Shown piece by piece: positions 7,423-16,666 of a stretch of 64,000 nt of DNA (position 1 is its first letter; every line of letters begins with the position of its first letter). The DNA lies in contig CALJKV010000110.1 in the NCBI GenBank assembly GCA_937974245.1, positions 366,613-430,612 on the forward strand, given 5' to 3'. This stretch comes from an uncultured Chloroflexota bacterium (GTDB lineage Bacteria; Chloroflexota; Anaerolineae; Aggregatilineales; Phototrophicaceae). The position numbers were made by a program, and so were the translations under genes. The notes under the pieces are model-generated. The model was not told where the DNA came from and searched no databases. It saw only the letters and a list, made by a program, of their open reading frames with translations.

Positions 7423-8469
7423 ATGCGCTATAAATTACTGGGCAGCAGTGGGCTGCGCGTTTCGGAACTGTGTTTGGGGACGATGACCTTTGGCGAAACC
7501 TGGGGATGGGGTGCATCCAAAGAGGCCAGCCGCCAGCAGCTTGACTTCTTCGCAGAAATGGGCGGGAACTTTATTGATACCTCGGTCAACTATACCGATG
7601 GCACCAGCGAGGAATTCCTGGGCGAGTTCCTGAAGGGGCAACGGGATCGCTTTGTGGTCGCCACCAAGTACAGCCTGACCAAACCCGACTCAGTGGACCC
7701 CAACAGCGGCGGGAACAGCCGTAAGAATATGCGCCAATCAGTGGAACGCAGCCTCAGGCGCCTGGGGACGGACTATGTGGACATCTTCTATTTACACATG
7801 TGGGACTATCTGACTCCGGTTGAAGAAGCGCTGCGTGGGCTGGATGATCTGGTACGGCAGGGCAAGGTGAACTATATCGCCATCTCCGATTCGCCCTCGT
7901 ATATTGTCGCAGAGGCCAATGCGCGGGCAGAACTGCGCGGCTGGTCGCAGTTTATCGGGTTGCAGGTCCCATATTCCCTCCTGGATCGGGCGGTGGAACG
8001 GGCACTGCTGCCCACTGCCAAGCATTGGGATATGACGGTCATGCCCTGGGGACTGCTGGAAGCCGGTATTCTGACCGGCAAGTTCCTGCAAGCTAAAGGC
8101 GAGTCGACGCGCCTGAACCGGGAGAAACTGAACCTGAGCGACAAGGCTCTGGCTGTTGTGCAGATGGTCGTTGCTATTGGCGAGGAAGTCGGGCGTCCAG
8201 CATCACAGGTGGCGATCAACTGGGTGCGACAGCAGCAGCACAAAGCGCAGATGATTCCGATTCTTGGGGCGCGGACGGTGACACAGCTTCAGGACAATCT
8301 AGCCTGTCTCGAATGGGAGTTGAGCGCCGAGCAGCTTCGACGCCTGGATAACGTGAGCGCGATTGATATGGGTTTTCCACATGGCTTCCTGGACAAAAAC
8401 CCGTATATTTATGGGGCGACGTTTGATCAGATTGATATGCATCGCTCGAACAATCATTACAAACAGTAA
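7423..8469 (+). CDS. aldo/keto reductase family oxidoreductase
   Basis: This 348-residue TIM-barrel oxidoreductase uses NADPH to reduce aldehydes or ketones. The catalytic tetrad is visible at D52 (FIDTS), Y57 (NYTDG), K82 (ATKYS) and H125 (YLHMWD). The C-terminal cofactor-binding region ends around IPILGARTVTQLQDNL. It resembles the AKR11/YajO-like branch; the substrate is not predictable. AGGAG lies ahead of the ATG. It is 17 bp upstream of the gluconolactonase-like gene, and the two together suggest sugar or sugar-lactone metabolism. Confidence 0.95.
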   Translation: MRYKLLGSSGLRVSELCLGTMTFGETWGWGASKEASRQQLDFFAEMGGNFIDTSVNYTDGTSEEFLGEFLKGQRDRFVVATKYSLTKPDSVDPNSGGNSRKNMRQSVERSLRRLGTDYVDIFYLHMWDYLTPVEEALRGLDDLVRQGKVNYIAISDSPSYIVAEANARAELRGWSQFIGLQVPYSLLDRAVERALLPTAKHWDMTVMPWGLLEAGILTGKFLQAKGESTRLNREKLNLSDKALAVVQMVVAIGEEVGRPASQVAINWVRQQQHKAQMIPILGARTVTQLQDNLACLEWELSAEQLRRLDNVSAIDMGFPHGFLDKNPYIYGATFDQIDMHRSNNHYKQ

Positions 8470-8486
8470 CACTGACCAGGATTGCT

Positions 8487-9362
8487 ATGTCACCCAAACC
8501 CGAACTTATCGCGAATTACCCCTGTCATACGGGTGAGAACCCGCTCTGGAATCCACTGGATAAATGCGTTTACTGGCTGGATATTCCGGCGGGGACGATC
8601 TTCCGCTATGACCCCGCTGCCGGGACGCATGACGTGTTTTATCGTGGGGAACTCGCGGGTGGGTTCACGCTGCAAACTGATGGTGCGCTGCTCCTGTTCG
8701 GGACGGGTGGGGCGGTGCGCCATCTCTACCAGGGTGAAGTGACCATACTCGTTGAGTCGCTGCCGGGTGAGGGGGCCAATCGCTTCAATGATGTGATGGC
8801 CGACCCCGCCGGGCGGGTGCTGTGCGGGACAATGCCGTTTGACACCGATACGGACATACCATCCGGCAGCCTGTATTTGCTGGAACACGACGGCTCAATC
8901 CGAAAGCTGCGTGACAATATCCGACTATCGAACGGCATGGGCTTCAGCCCTGATCTCAAGACGTTTTACCACACCGACAGTCTGGCTCGTACCATTACGC
9001 AATTTGAGTATGATGCGGCGAGAGGTGATATTGCCAATCCACAGCTTTTTACCCATCGTGCGCCGGGGCAGGGTGTACCTGATGGCCTGACGGTGGATGC
9101 AGAGGGATTCGTCTGGTCAGCCGTGTGGGATGGCTCGCGGCTTGTGCGCTACGACCCGCAAGGGCGTGTTGAGCGTGAGATTCACTTCCCGGTCAAAAAG
9201 GTTTCCAGTCTGACGTTTGGTGGAGATGACTACCGTGACATCTATGTGACGACTGCTGGCGGCGATAATCCGGGAGAAAATGGTGAACTGGCAGGTGCGT
9301 TGTTTCGCCTGCGCCTGGGCATTCAGGGCAAGCCGGATTTTCTTTCGGCGTGCCGCGTCTGA
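8487..9362 (+). CDS. SMP-30/gluconolactonase-like hydrolase
   Basis: This 291-residue six-bladed beta-propeller belongs to the SMP-30/gluconolactonase/LRE family, which opens sugar lactones with a divalent metal. Diagnostic stretches are GENPLWNP, RFNDVMADPAGRVLCGTM, LSNGMGFSPD and VPDGLTVDAEGFVWSA. These carry the Glu, two Asn and Asp metal ligands expected for the family. The length is typical. It follows the aldo/keto reductase by 17 bp, likely as one operon. The true substrate could be any aldonolactone. Confidence 0.93.
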   Translation: MSPKPELIANYPCHTGENPLWNPLDKCVYWLDIPAGTIFRYDPAAGTHDVFYRGELAGGFTLQTDGALLLFGTGGAVRHLYQGEVTILVESLPGEGANRFNDVMADPAGRVLCGTMPFDTDTDIPSGSLYLLEHDGSIRKLRDNIRLSNGMGFSPDLKTFYHTDSLARTITQFEYDAARGDIANPQLFTHRAPGQGVPDGLTVDAEGFVWSAVWDGSRLVRYDPQGRVEREIHFPVKKVSSLTFGGDDYRDIYVTTAGGDNPGENGELAGALFRLRLGIQGKPDFLSACRV

Positions 9363-9383
9363 AGCAGGATGATGAATTCCTTT

Positions 9384-9412
9384 TTCTTGCGATTTGCGGC
9401 CTCTGCTATAAT
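9384..9412 (+). promoter_or_regulatory. promoter for unknown gene at 9450
   Basis: TATAAT (9407-9412), preceded by TG (extended -10), has TTCTTG 17 bp upstream (9384-9389). Transcription would begin near 9420, giving a leader of about 30 nt. Confidence 0.5.
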
Positions 9413-9449
9413 GAATAAACTGTGATTGTTCTGACCGTTGGTGAGCTTG

Positions 9450-10106
9450 ATGACTCAGAATCCTACGCCTGAAACGCCCGAAGATGACCTGGCGCTGATT
9501 GCCCAGATAAAGGCGGCCCGTCGCGGCGAGCCTGAGCTTGCAGTGACGGAGTCATCGCCGCTGGCACCGCCCTGGTTGCTCCAGCAGTTTTACCAGAATG
9601 AGATTGATCTTGGCGCAGAACTGGCCGCCCGCTTCCCGGATAGTCTGCTGCTGTCGGTGGGGCGTTTTCGCAGTGTGGGGGCGAAAACACAGATTGGCGT
9701 TGCCAAACTCGCCACGCCGGATAACATGGCGACCCTGCTGATTGAGACGGATGCCACCACACACGCTGTACAGTTCACTTTTGCCTATAGCTCAGTGTAC
9801 GCGCTGCGGTTTCGTATGGATACGTTAAGTGACCTGGATCGGGCGCGGTGGTTGGACCTCATGCGACGTCCGCAGGGCGGGCTGGCCTTTTTGTGGAGCC
9901 AATCCCGTTGGGCAGATGACTACATTATCTGTGCAGTACGCAATGGTTTCGCTCATCTGTATGCGTTTTCCCGCTTCGGCTACGAGGCGGCGATCCGCCT
10001 TGCCCCGGATGTCACCAAAAATCTGTTAGATTGGATGGAGGCATCCTGGAAGCCCATCCAGCCCAAAAAGTCCAGCAGCGAGAAGCCGCCCCAGTTGGAT
10101 TGGTAA
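9450..10106 (+). CDS. conserved hypothetical protein, cytoplasmic
   Basis: This 218-residue soluble protein has no signal peptide or membrane span. The N-terminus is acidic and Pro-rich, the middle is alpha/beta, and the C-terminus is basic and Lys/Ser/Pro-rich. I recognise no family. The central region (LLLSVGRFRSVGAKTQIG, then ATLLIETDATTHAVQF) suggests a beta-sheet sensor or binding fold. The ATG at 9450 is chosen over GTG 9441 and TTG 9438; none has a strong ribosome-binding site. It converges with the HEAT-repeat gene, 15 bp apart. Confidence 0.7.
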   Translation: MTQNPTPETPEDDLALIAQIKAARRGEPELAVTESSPLAPPWLLQQFYQNEIDLGAELAARFPDSLLLSVGRFRSVGAKTQIGVAKLATPDNMATLLIETDATTHAVQFTFAYSSVYALRFRMDTLSDLDRARWLDLMRRPQGGLAFLWSQSRWADDYIICAVRNGFAHLYAFSRFGYEAAIRLAPDVTKNLLDWMEASWKPIQPKKSSSEKPPQLDW

Positions 10107-10121
10107 TCAATCGGGTGCGAT

Positions 10122-10628
10122 TCAGTCGCCTAGCGCCGCCCGTGCGTCCGGGGTATTGATGCGGCGCAACGCCTCGGCAGAAAACCGCTTCACGGCCTGG
10201 TCGCTGTCTTTGAGCGCCACCGTAAGCGCGGATACCGCCCGATCATTGCCGATTTTCCCCAGGGCCTTAGCAGCTGCCCGGCGTACCGCCTTATTGTCAT
10301 CAAACAATGCCTTAATCAGCCCTGGCACAGCGGGATTGCCGATTTGAATAAGCGCCTTGGTGACGGATACCCGCAGCCACATATCGTCTGCCCGCAGCGC
10401 CTTGAGCAGCGTTGGCACGGCAGACTCGGCCTCATCGCCAATTTTGGAGAGCGCCTGCGCCGCCAGGTAGCGCGTGCCGGGGTCGGCCTCACGCAGCAGT
10501 CTGGTCAAATGAGGAACGGCGGGCGCATACTGGACTTCGCCTACGAAGGCGATAGCCGCAATGCGTTCTTCTTCTGTGCCATCGGTGAGGTGGACTAAAG
10601 CCTGTTCTAACTGGTCAAAATCACTCAT
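10122..10628 (-). CDS. HEAT/PBS-lyase-like repeat protein
   Basis: This 168-residue protein consists almost wholly of HEAT repeats of about 31 residues, each ending in patterns such as AAxALxKIGD or AAKALGKIGN. Such repeats make protein-binding superhelices, and the partner is unknown. The start is placed at MSDFDQ (10628). A frame open to 10736 adds 36 residues with no repeat character and no ribosome-binding site. The same type of repeat is fused to the MFS transporter at 25638-27869. Confidence 0.9.
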   Translation of the reverse strand: MSDFDQLEQALVHLTDGTEEERIAAIAFVGEVQYAPAVPHLTRLLREADPGTRYLAAQALSKIGDEAESAVPTLLKALRADDMWLRVSVTKALIQIGNPAVPGLIKALFDDNKAVRRAAAKALGKIGNDRAVSALTVALKDSDQAVKRFSAEALRRINTPDARAALGD

Positions 10629-10746
10629 CGCTAACCCTGCTACTATGACGGTGGTGGTATTCTGGCGAAACACACACCAGTGAACTATACACTGAACTGC
10701 CCTCACTGTTAATACAGGTTTTGCTGAATATTGCATGAGTTTGCGG

Positions 10747-10774
10747 CTTTACTTTTGAAAAAGTGTGATATACT
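10747..10774 (+). promoter_or_regulatory. promoter for DEAD-box helicase gene
   Basis: An extended -10 (TGATATACT, box at 10769-10774) has a weak -35 (CTTTAC, 10747-10752) 16 bp upstream. This gives a leader of about 110 nt. Near its 3' end is a 6-bp hairpin TCGTTC/GAACGA that could shield the start region. Long structured leaders are usual for cold-inducible helicase genes. Confidence 0.4.
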
Positions 10775-10893
10775 GCTCTCGATAACACGGAACAATTACC
10801 ACGCACCGCGCATCCCGCGCTTTTCCGATTGAACACTTTTTGCGATAGCCTTGCGTGTGTCGGCTGTCGTTCCCATAGAACGAAAGAACAACA

Positions 10894-12234
10894 ATGCAAT
10901 TTGAAGAACTACAGCTCATCGAGCCGCTGCTGCGTGCTGTCCAGGCTGCGGGGTATACCCAGCCTACGCCGATTCAGGCTCAAGCGATCCCATTTGTCAT
11001 GGATCAACGTGACATCCTCGGCTGCGCCCAGACTGGCACCGGCAAGACCGCCGCGTTCGCCCTGCCCATCATCCAGCGATTAGCTGCGACCAAACCGGCA
11101 GGCGGGCGTTATCTACGGGCGCTGGTGCTGGCACCCACCCGCGAACTGGCGTCTCAGATCGGTGAGAGCTTTGATGTATACGGACGGTTTACACCTGTCC
11201 GGCAGATCACGATTTTCGGGGGTATCAGCCAGAAGCCGCAGGTCAACCGGTTACAGCGTGGCGCGGATGTGCTGATCGCTACACCGGGTCGCCTGCTCGA
11301 CCTGATGGGACAGGGGTATGTCCGCCTGGATCGGTTAGAATTCCTGGTGCTGGACGAGGCTGACCGGATGCTCGACATGGGTTTCATCCATGATGTGCGC
11401 CGGATTATTGCCAAAGTCCCCCGGCAGCGGCAAACCCTCCTGTTTTCCGCGACTATGCCGTCTGATATTCAGTCGCTGGCCGACGACATTCTGACGAACC
11501 CGGCGCATGTGGCTGTGACGCCGGTTGCATCCACGGTGGAGACCATCCAGCAGGCGGTGTACTTCGTCGAAAAGCCGCACAAACCGGCGCTGCTGCAACA
11601 CCTTCTGGACGACAATGCGATGCAGCGGGTACTGGTTTTCACCCGTACCAAGCATGGGGCCAACAAAGTCGTGACCCAGTTAGAACGTGCATCTGTGAAC
11701 GCCGAGGCCATTCACGGCAATAAGTCCCAATCAGCACGAGAACGGGCGCTGGCCGGGTTCAAGGCGGGCAAGATTCGTGTGTTGGTCGCTACCGACATCG
11801 CCTCGCGTGGGATTGATGTGGATAACATCACGCATGTCGTCAATTATGACCTGCCTAATGAACCGGAAAGCTACGTGCATCGCATTGGCCGCACCGGGCG
11901 GGCGGGGGCATCCGGTATGGCATACTCGTTCTGCGATACGACAGAGCGTCCGTACCTGCGCGATATTGAACGCCTGATCCAACAGCATATCCCCAAAGAA
12001 GCGGGACACCCGTATGAATCGCAGTCGGGCAAACCGGCGATCACCGAACTCGCGCCGCGCAACGGGAACAGCCGCCCATCCCGGCCTGGGAATTCCTATG
12101 GCAACGGGCGTAAGAGCCAGAGCCAGCCTGGGGGGAGTAACGGGGGTAATGGCGGCGGCAAGTCGCGTTCGCAGCGCCGCCGCAGCAACCGGGGCTTCCG
12201 CGGGAGCACAGCCTCACCGGATAACAGCCGGTAA
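10894..12234 (+). CDS. DEAD-box ATP-dependent RNA helicase (RhlE-like)
   Basis: This 446-residue helicase has all the core motifs: Q-motif (PTPIQ, 24-28), motif I AQTGTGKT (45-52), Ia PTRELASQ, Ib TPGRLLD, II DEAD, III SAT, V ATDIASRGIDVD and VI HRIGRTGR. It unwinds short RNA duplexes with ATP, typically in ribosome assembly or mRNA decay, or in the cold. The C-terminal tail (about 375-446) is rich in Gly, Ser, Arg and Asn, as in RhlE-type proteins, and helps bind RNA. A strong terminator follows. Confidence 0.95.
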   Translation: MQFEELQLIEPLLRAVQAAGYTQPTPIQAQAIPFVMDQRDILGCAQTGTGKTAAFALPIIQRLAATKPAGGRYLRALVLAPTRELASQIGESFDVYGRFTPVRQITIFGGISQKPQVNRLQRGADVLIATPGRLLDLMGQGYVRLDRLEFLVLDEADRMLDMGFIHDVRRIIAKVPRQRQTLLFSATMPSDIQSLADDILTNPAHVAVTPVASTVETIQQAVYFVEKPHKPALLQHLLDDNAMQRVLVFTRTKHGANKVVTQLERASVNAEAIHGNKSQSARERALAGFKAGKIRVLVATDIASRGIDVDNITHVVNYDLPNEPESYVHRIGRTGRAGASGMAYSFCDTTERPYLRDIERLIQQHIPKEAGHPYESQSGKPAITELAPRNGNSRPSRPGNSYGNGRKSQSQPGGSNGGNGGGKSRSQRRRSNRGFRGSTASPDNSR

Positions 12235-12258
12235 AGCCGCCCGTACCCAATAAAAACG

Positions 12259-12293
12259 AACAGCGCCGAGGACACCCCCGGCGCTGTTTTTGT
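12259..12293. terminator. bidirectional terminator
   Basis: A perfect 10-bp stem, AACAGCGCCG (12259-12268) / CGGCGCTGTT (12279-12288), is flanked by AAAAA on the left and TTTT on the right. It serves the helicase gene on plus and the DUF1684 gene on minus. Confidence 0.92.
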
Positions 12294-12302
12294 TGGGACT
12301 AC

Positions 12303-12830
12303 TTATTTTATTACCCAGTCGCCTTCCGGTATTTTCTCCCCAGCGCGGATATGCACTTTCACGCGGTTTTCTGCCGGGGTAATCGGGCAGGACCAGTCCG
12401 GGCTGTAGGCGCAGTAGGGATTATACGCCCGGTTGAAGTCCACATGGAAGCGGTTGCCGCCCAACGCTTCCGGCTCTAAGTAACGCCCCGCGCCATACGT
12501 CTCTATCCCAGCGCCCGCATCCACGAACGGCAGGAAGAAGCCGTAATCCGCCTCGAAAATCGTCAGTTTCGCTGCTTCGCCCTCTACTGTGAAGGTGAAT
12601 GTCCCGTAGCGGCGGTGCTGGCGATAGTCGCCAGTGGTGGTCTGAATCGCGACAACCTGTTCATCGGTAAACCGCTCGACGGTAACCGTCAGGTCGAGCG
12701 CCGGGTTCGGGTTGTAGTAGCGCAGGCCGGTAAATGTCTTTTTCTGTTCCGGCGTCAGCGGAGACTGCGGGTGTTGCTTGAAAAAGTTATCCTGCTGGCG
12801 ACGCTGCGCCAGAAGTTGTTCGGGTGTCAT
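12303..12830 (-). CDS. DUF1684 family protein
   Basis: This 175-residue protein has the DUF1684 signature: LRYYNPNPALDL in the N-terminal half, then FHVDFNRAYNPYCAYSPDWSCPITPAENRVKV near the C-terminus. The function is not established; the fold is a beta-rich, flavin-reductase-like or lipocalin-like barrel. The start at 12830 is preferred because GAGGGG lies about 9 bases upstream. A 12845 start would overlap that site. There is no signal peptide. Confidence 0.9.
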   Translation of the reverse strand: MTPEQLLAQRRQQDNFFKQHPQSPLTPEQKKTFTGLRYYNPNPALDLTVTVERFTDEQVVAIQTTTGDYRQHRRYGTFTFTVEGEAAKLTIFEADYGFFLPFVDAGAGIETYGAGRYLEPEALGGNRFHVDFNRAYNPYCAYSPDWSCPITPAENRVKVHIRAGEKIPEGDWVIK

Positions 12831-12924
12831 GGTTCTTCCCCTCATCGTTCTCGTAGGTCTCCACTATTCGACGCCCCGCCCGGCAGGGGTCTTACATGGC
12901 AGAAACGTCACCTGCTCAAGAGCC

Positions 12925-14331
12925 TCATTCAGCACCATAGGGGGGACGGATGATGGACTTCATCCAGCTAAAGCCACTGCCATCCCAATCATACACATCA
13001 TCATAATCATTCAGTTCGTACCAATATAATCCGGCAATACCACAACAATCCGGCATCATCCGTTCACCACCGGCAATAACCTCTAAAGCGGCGTCCGCAT
13101 CCACATTTTCCAGGCGTACACCGAACAAATCCGGTTGCCAGATACAACCAATGATGTTGGCGATCTGCTGCGGGTCACCGTTTGCTGTGTTTATGATTAT
13201 CATACGCTGGTGAGCGCATTGACGGTCATCAGTTTCCTGAGCGCCGTAATATGCGGCATAGGCCGTTACGACCACTTCAGGGGCGTGATCTCCGGTCACA
13301 TCCAGCCACTGGACAAACGGGAACAGGCATAGAAATGGCTCACCAACTTCGGTATCGTTGACCATAAGCTGGCACTCAGGATAATGCACCGCCCCTCCCA
13401 TCTCAACCGGTGTCTCAACCACAGAGACCGTCATATCCGCATACTCGGCAGTTGTTTGCGTCGGAATCTGCATGACATGGGGTTTAGTCAATGCCCGTTC
13501 CTCTACTTGTTCAAAGGTCGAACCATTCCAACCATATTTTGTCAAGATCACGCTGCCCACCCGATAGGGTTCTTCCTGTACAACCGCACCATCAGGGATG
13601 GGGACATCATGATTGAGAAAACAATTGTAGGTACAGTGAAAAGCAAACTCATACGTAACCGTTTCAAATGCCGGGACATCCTGGTTGAAATGCGGGAAAA
13701 ATTGAGTCTTACGGAGCATAATACCGTCAATAAAGCTATCAATGTAGCTATATACGTAGAATTCTCCAGCCTCCCCATACCAGGCAATATCACAATTGGT
13801 CACTCCACAGTGAATCAGAAAACGCCACCAGATTTCATCCGATTGCCCGCTTCCGCCACTGGGATCACGATAATCAAACACAATTTCCGGGATACCGTCA
13901 TTGGTCCAGTCTTCCAGTGAAACCTGTGACCAGGGATTACGAAACCCTCTGCAAAAGTGTATCTGGAAAGGTTCACTGTATTCTTCACCTGTCCAGACCA
14001 TCGCGGCAACATGATTCTGGCCCTCGACCAGAAGATCAAGCGCATCATCACCATTCAGGTCAACATACATCAACGGGGCAGTTGACTCGAGCCAATAAAA
14101 ACGGCAGGCTTCATCGCCAAATTTCCCTGGAGGATAGGCCGTGAGGAAGGCTTCTACCTGTTGCAGCGTTGGCTCACGGGTTGTGAGATGTTCCAGGGGA
14201 GTAATCGGTGTAGGCGTCGGATTCTGCTCGAAGTTGTCCGGTAGAAATGCCTGAACAGCCCTGGGCATCATGGGGGTGAAGAGGTTAATTGATACAAGCA
14301 GCAGCAAAAGCAACATAAGTTTAGGTTGCAT
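12925..14331 (-). CDS. secreted FG-GAP-like repeat protein, unknown function
   Basis: The protein has about 468 residues. A signal peptide (LMLLLLLLVSINLFTPMMPRAVQA) is followed by a long extracytoplasmic region with three Asp-rich calcium-loop-like motifs: DLNGDDALDLL, DWTNDGIPEIVFD and DVTGDHAPEVVV. These resemble FG-GAP/VCBS beta-propeller blades. It also has many cysteines, probably disulphide-bonded. Residues after the signal are Pro/Thr-rich. The ATG at 14331 is chosen; TTG 14340 would add three residues. It is AT-richer than its neighbours. It lies just downstream of proS on the same strand. Confidence 0.75.
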   Translation of the reverse strand: MQPKLMLLLLLLVSINLFTPMMPRAVQAFLPDNFEQNPTPTPITPLEHLTTREPTLQQVEAFLTAYPPGKFGDEACRFYWLESTAPLMYVDLNGDDALDLLVEGQNHVAAMVWTGEEYSEPFQIHFCRGFRNPWSQVSLEDWTNDGIPEIVFDYRDPSGGSGQSDEIWWRFLIHCGVTNCDIAWYGEAGEFYVYSYIDSFIDGIMLRKTQFFPHFNQDVPAFETVTYEFAFHCTYNCFLNHDVPIPDGAVVQEEPYRVGSVILTKYGWNGSTFEQVEERALTKPHVMQIPTQTTAEYADMTVSVVETPVEMGGAVHYPECQLMVNDTEVGEPFLCLFPFVQWLDVTGDHAPEVVVTAYAAYYGAQETDDRQCAHQRMIIINTANGDPQQIANIIGCIWQPDLFGVRLENVDADAALEVIAGGERMMPDCCGIAGLYWYELNDYDDVYDWDGSGFSWMKSIIRPPYGAE

Positions 14332-14429
14332 GATGTTCAACTCTGAATATAGGGTTGTATACCATCATGATAGCCGTTTTTATGACAAGCCAGCACGCAG
14401 CGTAGGGCAATCACCTGAGAAGTCAACGA

Positions 14430-14460
14430 GGGCGCATTGCCATGCGCCCCTACGAATCTC
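14430..14460. repeat. dispersed palindromic repeat, copy A
   Basis: GGGCGCAT / ATGCGCCC (14430-14437, 14442-14449) is followed by CTACGAATCTC. Copies B (32886) and C (36577) share the GGGCG...CGCCCCTAC form and similar flanks. It lies between proS and the FG-GAP-like gene. Confidence 0.7.
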
Positions 14461-14498
14461 GTCTATTTTGTCGGATTCTTTCGAGACTTCACGGTTTA

Positions 14499-16265
14499 TT
14501 ATGATTCTTCAGGATACGGCACATTCACTACGTCCGCGTCTATCGCGGCTTGCAGGGCGGCCAGTTCCGCTTTGACCGTATGCACGACATCTTTTACCGG
14601 GACAATCGTGATGTCTTTGCTGTCGCGCCGCTTGAGTTCCACGCCACCTTTTTCCAACGCCCGTTTGCTCACCGTCAACCGCAGCGGGATACCGATCAGG
14701 TCGGCATCGTTGAATTTCACGCCGGGGCGTTCATTGCGGTCATCATACAGCACCTCGATTCCGGCAGTCTGCAAGTCGGCGTAAAGCTGTTCCGCTGTCG
14801 CTTCAACCTCGGTTTCGCCATCCCCGCGCACCAGGACGATATACACATGGTACGGCGCGACACTCACCGGCCAGATCAACCCATGATCGTCGTTATGCGC
14901 CTCGGCGACGCAGGCCATCAGGCGGCCAATGCCAATGCCATACGACCCCATGACAATCGATTTTTCTTCGCCGTTGGCGTCCAGGTAAGTCGCCCGCATA
15001 CTGTCGCTGTAGCGCGTCCCCAGTTTGAATATGTTGCCCACCTCCACGCCGCGCACCATCTTGAGCGGCTGGCCGCAGTCGGGGCAGGCATCACCCTCGC
15101 GGGCGGCGGTGATGTCCGTCACGATGTCCGCTTTGTAGTCGCGCCCGTAATTGACATTGAGCAGGTGATACCCGGCCTCATTCGCACCAGCGACCAGGTT
15201 GGGTGACTCTGGAATCAGGTCATCCACTACCACCAGTGCGTTTTTCACACCCACCGCCGAGCCGTAACCGGGGACAGCGCCTACCGCCCGAATTTCGTCT
15301 TCCGTCGCCGGGCGCAGCGCCTTCGCTCCTACCGCGTTGGCGAGTTTCATGTCATTGACTTCCATGTCGCCGCGCAGGATCGCCAGCACGAACTGCTCAC
15401 CCTCGACTTTCGTTGCCATGACAAAATAGGCTTTGGCGGTTTTGGCTTCGGGGATGTTGAGGAACGCCGCCAGTGACGCGATCGTGCTGGTTCCCGGCGT
15501 TTCCACCTTTTCCAGCGGCAGCGGAGCTTCCTGTGCTGTAGTGGGCTTGCGGAAACGGGCGACTTCCCGGTTGGCGGCATAACCGCAGTTGTCACAGACC
15601 AGCAGCGTGTCTTCCCCGATAGGCGTGAGGTACATAAACTCGTGCGCAAGACGCCCGCCCATCATGCCGGTATCCGACTTCACGGCTATTGTGGGCAGCC
15701 CGCAGCGGCTGTAAATGCGGAAGTAGGCGGTGTAGTGGGCGCGGTACTGCCTGTCCAGGCCGTCCCAGTCGGTATCCAGGCTATAGCTGTCTTTCATGGT
15801 GAATTCGCGCACCCGGATTAAACCGGCGCGGGGACGGGGTTCGTCGCGCCACTTGGTCTGTATCTGGTAAATCAGGAGTGGCATCTGCCGGTACGAACGA
15901 ATCTCCTTTCGCGCCAGGTCGGTCACAACCTCCTCATGCGTCATCGCCAGCGCCATATCCCGCCCGGCGCGATCCTGAAAACGCCCCATTTCCGGGCCGA
16001 TCTGCCCCCAGCGCCCGGTTTCCTGCCAGATGTCCGCTGGGTGAATGACCGGCATGGTGATTTCCTGGCCGCCGATGGCATCCATCTCCTGACGTATAAT
16101 CGCCTCAATTTTGTGCATGACGCGCCGTGCCAGTGGCAGATAGCTGAAAATCCCGGCGGCTAACGGACGGATATATCCGGCGCGTACCAGCAGTTTGTGG
16201 CTGGTAATATCGGTATCGCCGGGCGCTTCGCGCAGCGTCTGGCTGAAGAGCTGACTCATTCGCAT
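14499..16265 (-). CDS. proS: prolyl-tRNA synthetase
   Basis: This 588-residue class II aminoacyl-tRNA synthetase attaches proline to tRNA(Pro). Motif 2 is visible (WRDEPRPRAGLIRVREFTMKD), as are TGMMGG..AHEFMYLTPIGED and motif 3 (GSYGIGIGRLMACVAEAHNDD). The YbaK-like editing insertion (about 225-400, with NDMKLANAVG and VPGYGSAVG) marks the bacterial ProS type, and the length is normal. An anticodon-binding domain closes the protein (PYHVYIVLV to KRRDSKDI). AGGAG lies 9 bases before the ATG. No T-box element is seen upstream. Confidence 0.98.
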   Translation of the reverse strand: MRMSQLFSQTLREAPGDTDITSHKLLVRAGYIRPLAAGIFSYLPLARRVMHKIEAIIRQEMDAIGGQEITMPVIHPADIWQETGRWGQIGPEMGRFQDRAGRDMALAMTHEEVVTDLARKEIRSYRQMPLLIYQIQTKWRDEPRPRAGLIRVREFTMKDSYSLDTDWDGLDRQYRAHYTAYFRIYSRCGLPTIAVKSDTGMMGGRLAHEFMYLTPIGEDTLLVCDNCGYAANREVARFRKPTTAQEAPLPLEKVETPGTSTIASLAAFLNIPEAKTAKAYFVMATKVEGEQFVLAILRGDMEVNDMKLANAVGAKALRPATEDEIRAVGAVPGYGSAVGVKNALVVVDDLIPESPNLVAGANEAGYHLLNVNYGRDYKADIVTDITAAREGDACPDCGQPLKMVRGVEVGNIFKLGTRYSDSMRATYLDANGEEKSIVMGSYGIGIGRLMACVAEAHNDDHGLIWPVSVAPYHVYIVLVRGDGETEVEATAEQLYADLQTAGIEVLYDDRNERPGVKFNDADLIGIPLRLTVSKRALEKGGVELKRRDSKDITIVPVKDVVHTVKAELAALQAAIDADVVNVPYPEES

Positions 16266-16359
16266 GGTGCATGACTCCTGAATAGTGCACTGAGGGTGTA
16301 AGCGAAAGCCTAAGCATAGCGATAAAGGGGGCAGTTGGCAAAGCGCGGTTCTGGTAAGC

Positions 16360-16656
16360 TTATTCCCAACTACGGTTGTGGTTGGCGCGGAGTTTGTTCA
16401 TTACTGCCTGGCTGAGGTCAATGTCGTTCAGGCTGGCGATCTGCAAGAGGTAGAGCAGCACGTCGGCCAGTTCCCCGGCTAGCTGCTCCGGGTCGGCCTG
16501 CTCGCCCCACTGGTAGAGTTCCAGCACCTCGCTGGCCTCAATCACCAGCGAAACCGCCAGATTCTTCGGGGTTTGCGGGTGCGGTGAGTCCGGTCTGTAC
16601 CAGCCTTTGCCCGCGACAAAGGCGTGCATCGCGTCTTCGAGCGTTTTGATGTCCAT
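16360..16656 (-). CDS. MazG-like nucleotide pyrophosphohydrolase
   Basis: This 98-residue all-alpha protein has the MazG/dCTPase metal motif EASEVLE (about 42-48) followed by ELADVLLYLL (about 61-70), the EXXE..EXXD arrangement that holds Mg2+. It likely hydrolyses non-canonical or excess NTPs to NMP and pyrophosphate (house-cleaning). The length fits the short single-domain type. It follows the membrane-protein gene by 10 bp on the minus strand. Confidence 0.92.
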   Translation of the reverse strand: MDIKTLEDAMHAFVAGKGWYRPDSPHPQTPKNLAVSLVIEASEVLELYQWGEQADPEQLAGELADVLLYLLQIASLNDIDLSQAVMNKLRANHNRSWE

Positions 16657-16666
16657 AAGGGAATGC

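Noticed and set aside
14550..15206. A 218-codon plus-strand frame
   Set aside because: It is antisense to proS; shadow of a conserved gene.
16266..16359. T-box or riboswitch ahead of proS
   Set aside because: The gap is short, and no T-box sequence or terminator/antiterminator pair is visible. The only good synthetase leader is at metG.
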